Part shown: piece after piece, positions 1 through 4,987 of the stretch | Layout: the number at the start of each line of letters is the position of its first letter | How positions within the stretch are numbered: position 1 is the first letter of the stretch | Program-made: the position numbers and the translations under genes | Origin: Acidobacteriia bacterium UBA6623 | GTDB lineage: Bacteria; Acidobacteriota; Terriglobia; Bryobacterales; UBA6623 | DNA: 7,520 nucleotides | Assembly (NCBI GenBank): GCA_002433055.1 | Contig: DJHJ01000007.1 | Location: forward strand, 1-7,520 | Direction of reading: 5' to 3' | Notes under the pieces: generated by a model | Told to the model about the DNA's origin: nothing | Seen by the model: only the letters and a program-made list of their open reading frames with translations | Database searches by the model: none

Positions 1-140
1 TCCGATGAGCACTAGAATACCCTATTTCCTAACAGCCAAGAACACATATATAGACGCCCCAACGGCTATACAAAAAAATCTACACCAGCATAGCCCTTGT
101 CTTTAAAACTAAAATATGGAAATCCAAACCAGACCTTCAA

Positions 141-216
141 TGGAGCCACGGGTCGGATTCGAACCGACGACCTGCGGTTTACGAAACCGCTGCTCTACCA
201 ACTGAGCTACCGTGGC
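141..216 (-). tRNA. tRNA-Thr, anticodon CGU
   Basis: This is a complete tRNA cloverleaf on the minus strand. The 7-bp acceptor stem pairs GCCACGG with CCGTGGC. The D arm contains AGTTGGTAGA. The anticodon stem GCGGT/ACCGC holds the loop TTCGTAA, giving anticodon CGU, which reads the threonine codon ACG. A 5-base variable loop is followed by a T arm with stem GTCGG/CCGAC and loop TTCGAAT. The discriminator base is U, which occurs in bacterial tRNA-Thr, and the 3' CCA is encoded in the gene at 141-143. The gene lies 132 bp downstream of tyrS on the same strand and could be processed from that transcript or have its own promoter. Identity rests on the anticodon and is secure; cotranscription is inference. 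Confidence 0.97.
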
Positions 217-233
217 TAACTTGCAGAGATAGA

Positions 234-310
234 TAGAATTTATTCATTCTAATTGCCCAGAGTCAACCGCGCCACCGCATGCGTTGACCTCCACTCTGAT
301 TAGTGAGAGT
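234..310. repeat. Cluster of short inverted repeats between tyrS and the tRNA gene
   Basis: The 132-bp spacer holds three short dyads. TAGAAT/ATTCTA lies at 234-251 with a 6-base loop. GTCAAC/GTTGAC at 262-288 extends by two more GC pairs past a single bulged base. ACTCT/AGAGT lies at 293-310. None is followed on the minus strand by a clear run of T, so this is not a canonical intrinsic terminator. The dyads could fold the RNA between the tyrS stop codon and the tRNA 5' end, perhaps affecting processing, or they could be chance. Only the base pairing is seen; any role is a guess. Confidence 0.3.
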
Positions 311-348
311 CTGATCAAATTTCTAGCTGTGAACAGCACTGACCTGAG

Positions 349-1572
349 CTAGATTGTCACCTTTGCCCATCTTTTGCCGACTTGCAATATCAGTTCTTGA
401 TCGGCTGAGCCAAGATCTAGGGTCATTTCCAGGTGCTTTTGTCCGTTGATCGACACTGCTCCCTCACGAAGTTTTCGATTAGCTTCACTGCCTGACTTGC
501 ACAGTCCAATCTCTCTCAATAATTTGTCAACTCGAACTGTGCAATCCGCCTGCAATGATTCGGGTATCGTAAACACGGGCATATCATCGGGAGCTTGTCC
601 CATCTGAACAACTTTATGGAAAGCTTCTGCGGCTTTTCGCGCTTCAGAAGCGGAATGGAAGTCAGTCACAATAGAGTTTGCTAAGTTCATCTTCACTTCC
701 ATGGGATGCAGTTTCCCGCTATTGATCTTGTGGCTCAAATCTTGGATATCCACTAAGCTCTTGTCGGTCAGCAGCTCGTAATACCTGTACATCAGTTCAT
801 CACTAATTTGCATGACCTTGCGGTACATCAACTCAGGAGGTTCATCGATTCCGATGTAATTGTCGAGCGACTTGGACATTTTCTGCACACCATCGAGGCC
901 TTCAAGCAATGGCACTGTTGCGACGATCTGTGGCAACTGTCCAAAATCTCTTTGAATTTCACGGCCGACTAGAAGGTTGAACTTCTGATCAGTGCCTCCC
1001 ATTTCAATATCTGCTTTGAGAACAACCGAATCGTAGGCCTGAGTTAGAGGGTATAGAAACTCATGAACCGATATTGGGTGGCCACTCTTGAAACGCTTAC
1101 TAAAATCATCGCGCTCTAGAATACGAGCTACGGTGTAGTGAGAACAGAGCTTAATGAGGTCTTCGAAGCCAAGCTTCATCAACCAAGAGCTATTAAAACG
1201 GATCTCGGTTTTTTCGGGATCAAGCACCTTGAAAACCTGCTTCTTATAGGTTTCTGCGTTAGCTTTGATCTGGTCGCTTGTCATTGGTGGACGTGTCAAA
1301 TTGCGCCCACTGGGATCACCGATAAGTCCTGTGCCATCTCCAATTAAAAAAATAACTGTGTGGCCAAGGTCCTGAAAATGTTTCATTTTTCGGAGAACAA
1401 CAGTGTGACCCAGATGAAGGTCAGGAGCAGTAGGATCAAAGCCAACCTTGACCCGTAATGGCCGATCTTGCTTTTTAGCTGCAATCATGCGCTCGCGTAG
1501 ATCTTCCCCACGGATGACTTCTGCTAAGCCCTTAGTTAAGTATTCAAATTGCTGTTCGATCGTAGAGTTCAT
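349..1572 (-). CDS. tyrS: Tyrosyl-tRNA synthetase (TyrZ-like, KMSKS type)
   Basis: This class I aminoacyl-tRNA synthetase activates tyrosine with ATP and charges tRNA-Tyr in the cytosol. The 407-residue length is normal for the family. The Rossmann catalytic domain carries the HIGH-type motif HLGH at residues 53-56, within FDPTAPDLHLGH, and the signature loop KMSKS at 231-235. The tyrosine-pocket region GGTDQKFNLLVGREIQ follows at about 192-207. KMSKS rather than KFGKT places it in the TyrZ/type 2 bacterial branch, unlike E. coli TyrS. The C-terminal part, about 344-385, is an S4-type RNA-binding domain that contacts the tRNA. The start is the ATG at 1570-1572; no strong Shine-Dalgarno precedes it. 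It lies 70 bp downstream of purN on the same strand with no obvious terminator between, so it may belong to the purM-purN transcript. No broken motif or frameshift is seen. Confidence 0.97.
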   Translation of the reverse strand: MNSTIEQQFEYLTKGLAEVIRGEDLRERMIAAKKQDRPLRVKVGFDPTAPDLHLGHTVVLRKMKHFQDLGHTVIFLIGDGTGLIGDPSGRNLTRPPMTSDQIKANAETYKKQVFKVLDPEKTEIRFNSSWLMKLGFEDLIKLCSHYTVARILERDDFSKRFKSGHPISVHEFLYPLTQAYDSVVLKADIEMGGTDQKFNLLVGREIQRDFGQLPQIVATVPLLEGLDGVQKMSKSLDNYIGIDEPPELMYRKVMQISDELMYRYYELLTDKSLVDIQDLSHKINSGKLHPMEVKMNLANSIVTDFHSASEARKAAEAFHKVVQMGQAPDDMPVFTIPESLQADCTVRVDKLLREIGLCKSGSEANRKLREGAVSINGQKHLEMTLDLGSADQELILQVGKRWAKVTI

Positions 1573-1642
1573 GGTCTTGAAATACTGTGTTCGATAGGGG
1601 TTTTATTGTGTTTTTCACCACTCATAGTCAGGCCAAAATAGT

Positions 1643-2245
1643 TTATAGAGTTCGAACTACCCTGCGACCCTCAATTCGAATCTTGTCATCGACTACCAGG
1701 TTAATTGCCTCAGTGTAAATCCGGTGTTCCTGGGACAAAATACGAGCAGAAAGAGACTCTTCTGTGTCGTTGTCAAGAATCGGCACCGCAGCCTGAATTA
1801 AGATCGGGCCAGCATCTAAGTTTTCATCTACAAAATGTACCGTGCAGCCCGAGAACTTGACACCGTGCTCGAGTGCCTGATGCTGTGCATCCAACCCTGG
1901 AAATGAAGGCAACAGTGATGGATGAATATTTAAAATCCGCTCTGGAAACTCACCGACAAAATAAGCACTTACCAATCTCATGAAGCCAGCTAGACAAACC
2001 AAATCAACACACTTCTCCTTGAGGCGTTGTACCACCTGACGGTCGTACTCTTCTCGTCCGAACCCTCTCGAAGGAATGCACTCGGCTTCAAAACCACGTT
2101 CGCGCGCCCGCTCAAGCCCTTGAGCATTCGGTTTATTGCTGATCACAATAGCAATTTCGGCATTAATCCTACCCGCATCGACACTATCCGCGAGAGCTTC
2201 AAAGTTCGAACCACGCCCCGAAAGTAAGATCCCTAGTTTCTTCAT
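1643..2245 (-). CDS. purN: Phosphoribosylglycinamide formyltransferase (GART)
   Basis: PurN transfers the formyl group of 10-formyltetrahydrofolate to glycinamide ribonucleotide, step 3 of de novo purine synthesis, in the cytosol. At 200 residues it is close to the usual length. The N-terminal phosphate-binding loop SGRGSN is at residues 9-14. The catalytic triad is intact and matches E. coli numbering: Asn106 and His108 in NIHPSLLP, and Asp144 in ENLDAGP. The folate-binding segment around LAGFMRLVS (85-93) is also present. The ATG start overlaps the purM stop codon as ATGA, which implies translational coupling. A weak purine-rich GAAGGG lies about 10 bases upstream, inside the end of purM. 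The formate-dependent alternative PurT is unrelated in sequence and is excluded. Nothing unusual is seen in the protein. Confidence 0.97.
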   Translation of the reverse strand: MKKLGILLSGRGSNFEALADSVDAGRINAEIAIVISNKPNAQGLERARERGFEAECIPSRGFGREEYDRQVVQRLKEKCVDLVCLAGFMRLVSAYFVGEFPERILNIHPSLLPSFPGLDAQHQALEHGVKFSGCTVHFVDENLDAGPILIQAAVPILDNDTEESLSARILSQEHRIYTEAINLVVDDKIRIEGRRVVRTL

Positions 2246-3279
2246 TGGTAGCGCACCCTTCGATGACCCTTCACAATAGACCCAATCGAATAAAATGGTT
2301 CTCTCATCTTCGTCAGTAGAGCTTCAGCGCGTTTTTTACTGCGCCCAGGTACAACCACAATCATTCCCAGCCCCATGTTGAATGTCTTCAGCATCTCGCT
2401 CTGACCAACATTGCCAATATCTTGGAGTAACTCAAATATTGGCAATCGCGGCCACGAATCAATGTTGATCTGTGCCGATAGACCTTTTGGCAATATACGC
2501 GGTGTGTTATCAGTGATACCTCCACCAGTAATGTGCGCAGCTCCTCTGAGCAACCTAGCATTACCGAGAGCCTGAAGCGGTTTGAGATAACTCCGGTGCA
2601 CCTTCAGCAACTCCTTCCCAACCGTAGTACCAAGCAGCGCAACTTTGGTTTGTGGTTTAAGCCGGGCCACTTCAAACAAAAGTTTTCGTGCCAGAGAATA
2701 ACCGTTGGTGTGAAGTCCATTTGAGGGCAAGCCCATCAGAACATCGCCTTCACGAATCTTACTTCCATCAAGTGTCTGGTGGCGCTCAGTCACTCCAACA
2801 ATAAAACCCGCCAAATCGTATTCTCCGGCCTTGTACATATCAGGCATTTCAGCTGTCTCACCCCCGATGAGTGCACAACCGTTTTCGCGACACCCTACGC
2901 TAAGTCCTTTGACTACTGCAGATGCAATCCGGCTTTCGAGTTTACCGGTTGCAAAATAGTCAAGAAAAAACAGAGGTTGCGCACCCTGAACAGCAATGTC
3001 GTTGACACAGTGATTGACCAAGTCTTGCCCCACCGTGTCATGAACACCTACGGCGAAAGCAACTTTTAGTTTTGTTCCGACGCCATCAGCCGAACTAACT
3101 AAAACCGGCCTCCTGAATCCCGTAGGCAAGGCGTAAGAGGCACCAAACGCTCCTATGCCAGCTAAAACGTTTTTGTTGAACGTACCGCGAACAAGCCGCT
3201 TAATGCTCGCAGTAGTGCGATCAGCTTCTTCGATACTAACGCCCGCATCAGCGTAGCGCATAGAAAGAACTTTCTGCAT
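2242..3279 (-). CDS. purM: Phosphoribosylformylglycinamidine cyclo-ligase (AIR synthetase)
   Basis: PurM closes the imidazole ring of FGAM with ATP to give aminoimidazole ribonucleotide, step 5 of purine synthesis. At 345 residues it is a full-length AIR synthetase of the PurM/PurL/ThiL/SelD ATP-binding fold. Family motifs appear in order: DGVGTK at 65-70, the metal/ATP-binding stretch DLVNHCVNDIAVQGA at 86-100, GGETAEMP at 139-146, HTNGYSL at 190-196, HITGGGITDN at 249-258 and FNMGLGM at 300-306. An in-frame TAA 12 bases upstream of the first ATG bounds the start. The choice is Met1 or Met7 (MRYADAGVSIEEAD); homologues begin near Met7, so either is possible. No Shine-Dalgarno is visible at either. 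It is the first gene of the minus-strand block, overlaps purN by 4 bp, and is divergent from the DUF1501 gene. Confidence 0.97.
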   Translation of the reverse strand: MQKVLSMRYADAGVSIEEADRTTASIKRLVRGTFNKNVLAGIGAFGASYALPTGFRRPVLVSSADGVGTKLKVAFAVGVHDTVGQDLVNHCVNDIAVQGAQPLFFLDYFATGKLESRIASAVVKGLSVGCRENGCALIGGETAEMPDMYKAGEYDLAGFIVGVTERHQTLDGSKIREGDVLMGLPSNGLHTNGYSLARKLLFEVARLKPQTKVALLGTTVGKELLKVHRSYLKPLQALGNARLLRGAAHITGGGITDNTPRILPKGLSAQINIDSWPRLPIFELLQDIGNVGQSEMLKTFNMGLGMIVVVPGRSKKRAEALLTKMREPFYSIGSIVKGHRRVRYQ

Positions 3280-3368
3280 GGAGGTCCATTATCCCGTACT
3301 AGGCAGCACCATGCCTCGGATTTTGACAATAGAGGTATTAGAGTCTCTGTTCTCTTTCAAATCTCGAC

Positions 3369-3397
3369 CTTGTACAACAAGCATATTTTGTTGCAAA
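3369..3397 (-). promoter_or_regulatory. Candidate promoter for purM-purN(-tyrS)
   Basis: On the minus strand TTTGCA (3392-3397) and TACAAG (3369-3374) are separated by 17 bases. Each matches the sigma70-type -35 and -10 consensus at 4 of 6 positions. Transcription would start near 3362, leaving a leader of roughly 80 bases before purM. A 5-bp inverted repeat, CTTGT/ACAAG at 3369-3381, overlaps the -10 element and could be a small operator. The match is modest and chance cannot be excluded. Confidence 0.25.
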
Positions 3398-3433
3398 CCA
3401 GCAAAATTATTTACTCCGTCTAAACACTCTAGG

Positions 3434-3462
3434 TTTATCAATATTCTATCTAGGTGTACAAT
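3434..3462 (+). promoter_or_regulatory. Candidate promoter for the DUF1501-cytochrome operon
   Basis: TTTATC (3434-3439, 3 of 6 consensus positions) and TACAAT (3457-3462, 5 of 6) are spaced by exactly 17 bases in the divergent intergenic region. Transcription would begin near 3469, giving a short leader of about 35 bases that starts at the stem-loop described next. A perfect TTGACA exists farther upstream at 3323-3328 but has no recognisable -10 partner. A start near 3469 would also rule out the upstream in-frame GTG at 3471 as the initiation codon of the downstream gene. Confidence 0.4.
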
Positions 3463-3465
3463 GGT

Positions 3466-3487
3466 TCGGAGTGCTGTGCACTCGCGA
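3466..3487 (+). repeat. Stem-loop in the leader of the DUF1501 gene
   Basis: GAGTGC (3469-3474) and GCACTC (3478-3483) form a perfect 6-bp stem around the 3-base loop TGT. Flanking TCG (3466-3468) and CGA (3485-3487) can extend it to 9 bp with one bulged G. It ends just upstream of the ribosome-binding site and lies at the predicted transcription start. It could be a 5' stabilising hairpin in the mRNA or a DNA dyad for a regulator. The pairing is seen directly; the function is inference. Confidence 0.45.
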
Positions 3488-3493
3488 TTTAGC

Positions 3494-3499
3494 GGAGGT
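3494..3499 (+). promoter_or_regulatory. Shine-Dalgarno sequence that fixes the DUF1501 start
   Basis: GGAGGT ends 4 bases before the ATG at 3504. It is the strongest ribosome-binding site in the window and selects this ATG over the in-frame GTG at 3471, which would add 11 residues with no signal-peptide character. Confidence 0.75.
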
Positions 3500-3503
3500 A
3501 ACC

Positions 3504-4955
3504 ATGTTAAGAATTCCGGGTAGACTAACAACGACATGTGAAGGTGTGTCTAGACGTGACTTTTTGCAGGTTGGTTCTCTAGGTCTAATGGGTATGCAGC
3601 TTTCCCAGATTTTGGCACTACAGGAAACATCCCAGGCCGCAACCTCCAGCTTTGCTGGTGCACAAGGTTTTGGAGCGGCGAAATCGGTAGTAGTGCTTTT
3701 TCTACAAGGCGGTCCGAGTCACATTGATATTTGGGACCCCAAACCCGATGCACCTTCAAACGTTCGTGGTGAATTCAAACCCATCAAAACCAAGGTGCCT
3801 GGCATAGAACTCAGTGAGACGATGCCGAAACTGGGTCAGGCAATCGATAAGGCTACATTGATTCGCTCTATGAGCTACACGCCAGCTGGGCTGTTCAATC
3901 ATACGGCCGCCATCTACCAGATGTTGACTGGTTACGCCCCCGATAAAGTATCCCCTTCTGGCCAGCTAGAGCCGCCTTCACCAATTGATTTTCCAACTGC
4001 AGGAAGCTGGATCAGCAAATTTTTACCCCCGACAGAACCCGTTCTTCCGTTCGTGGAGATGCCACGCCCCCTCCAAGAATCGAATGTGATTGGCAAGGGT
4101 GGAGCTGCTGGGTTCATAGGTAAGGAATATGACCCGTACAGGCTCTACCAAGACCCTGCTCAATCGATCAAGTTAGACGATCTGACACTTCGTAGAGAAA
4201 CATCAGAAAAGAGATTACAAGATCGCTTCGAACTACTGAAGGGCATTAATGGTTCGATGGGAGACCTTGAAAAAGCTGTTGATTCTTATGCGCTGGATAA
4301 ATACTATGGGAAAGCATTCGATCTCGTACTTTCGGGTAAAGCTCGTGATGCCTTCGATCTGGAGAAGGAATCTGCCGCTGTGCGAGACCGATATGGACGC
4401 TTCACCTTCGGACAAGGAGCTTTGATGGCTCGCCGTTTAATTGAAGCCGGCACGCGCTTTGTCCAGTTAAATTGGCCTTCTGTCGCGAACGGTAATCCCG
4501 AGACAACAGCTTGGGACACGCATGCAGCTAATTTTGGACCATTAAAAAACCTCCATTGTCCAAAATTAGATCAGGCCTTGTCAGCACTTCTCGAAGACAT
4601 GTCGGACAGAGGTTTGTTGGACGAGACGCTTGTCGTTGCCGTAGGTGAATTCGGACGTTCCCCAAGGTTGGGGGTCAGCACATCCGGTAATACAAATTCG
4701 CCTGATGGACGAGATCACTGGCCCTACTGTTACACTGCCCTCGTAGCCGGCGCCGGCATTCCGGGAGGTCGCCTTTATGGCGAGTCGGACGAGACCGCCT
4801 CTTCGCCGAAAGAAAAACCTGTGCATCCGAATGATCTACTCGCTACGGTTTACTACGCTCTTGGAATAGACCCGAACCAGGAAGTTTTTAACCATCTCGA
4901 GCAACCTCGTACTTTGGTCAATGGTAAAGCGCTGACTGATCTGTGGGTAGGATGA
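3504..4955 (+). CDS. DUF1501 family protein, Tat-exported
   Basis: This 483-residue protein belongs to the DUF1501 family, distantly related to the alkaline phosphatase/sulfatase superfamily and common in planctomycetes and verrucomicrobia. Its substrate is unknown. A twin-arginine signal, SRRDFLQ at residues 16-22, is followed by a short hydrophobic stretch to about 39, so export in the folded state to the periplasm is predicted. Family motifs: QGGPSHIDIWDPKP at 68-81; a NHTAAIYQMLTGY segment near 132-144; WDTH at 337-340; GEFGRSP at 381-387; and GRDHWP from 402, leading into a hydrophobic AGAGIPGG stretch. The conserved His and Asp residues could bind metal, which is inference. Members are often called sulfatases by annotation, but there is no sulfatase C/S-x-P-x-R motif to support that. 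Its TGA stop overlaps an ATG of the cytochrome gene, indicating a two-gene operon. Confidence 0.93.
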   Translation: MLRIPGRLTTTCEGVSRRDFLQVGSLGLMGMQLSQILALQETSQAATSSFAGAQGFGAAKSVVVLFLQGGPSHIDIWDPKPDAPSNVRGEFKPIKTKVPGIELSETMPKLGQAIDKATLIRSMSYTPAGLFNHTAAIYQMLTGYAPDKVSPSGQLEPPSPIDFPTAGSWISKFLPPTEPVLPFVEMPRPLQESNVIGKGGAAGFIGKEYDPYRLYQDPAQSIKLDDLTLRRETSEKRLQDRFELLKGINGSMGDLEKAVDSYALDKYYGKAFDLVLSGKARDAFDLEKESAAVRDRYGRFTFGQGALMARRLIEAGTRFVQLNWPSVANGNPETTAWDTHAANFGPLKNLHCPKLDQALSALLEDMSDRGLLDETLVVAVGEFGRSPRLGVSTSGNTNSPDGRDHWPYCYTALVAGAGIPGGRLYGESDETASSPKEKPVHPNDLLATVYYALGIDPNQEVFNHLEQPRTLVNGKALTDLWVG

Positions 4956-4987
4956 TCGGCGACCGGCTGGACACAGGCAGCTTCTGT

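Noticed and set aside
64..95. GGCTAT/ATAGCC inverted repeat with a run of seven A, as a terminator for the tRNA
   Set aside because: The T run on the transcribed strand falls inside the 20-base loop rather than after the stem, so it does not fit an intrinsic terminator; nothing else recognisable is in 1-140.
81..216. tRNA 3' end as an attachment site for an integrated element
   Set aside because: No integrase, second copy of the tRNA 3' end or composition shift is visible in the window; only 140 bases lie beyond the tRNA.
2779..3069. 96-codon plus-strand frame inside purM
   Set aside because: It lies antisense to a fully conserved enzyme, and its translation shows no domain or sensible composition.
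3323..3351. Perfect TTGACA at 3323-3328 as the main rightward promoter
   Set aside because: The hexamer 17 bases downstream, TCTGTT, is a poor -10; the pair at 3434-3462 fits better and gives a short leader.
3278..3537. Open frames of about 80 codons on both strands of the divergent intergenic region (3278-3523 plus, 3289-3537 minus)
   Set aside because: They overlap each other and the start of the DUF1501 gene, have no ribosome site or recognisable domain, and occupy the region expected to hold promoters.
3504..4955. Calling the DUF1501 protein a sulfatase
   Set aside because: The active-site C/S-x-P-x-R motif of true sulfatases is not seen; only the distant superfamily-like GGPSH...D and DHW features are present.
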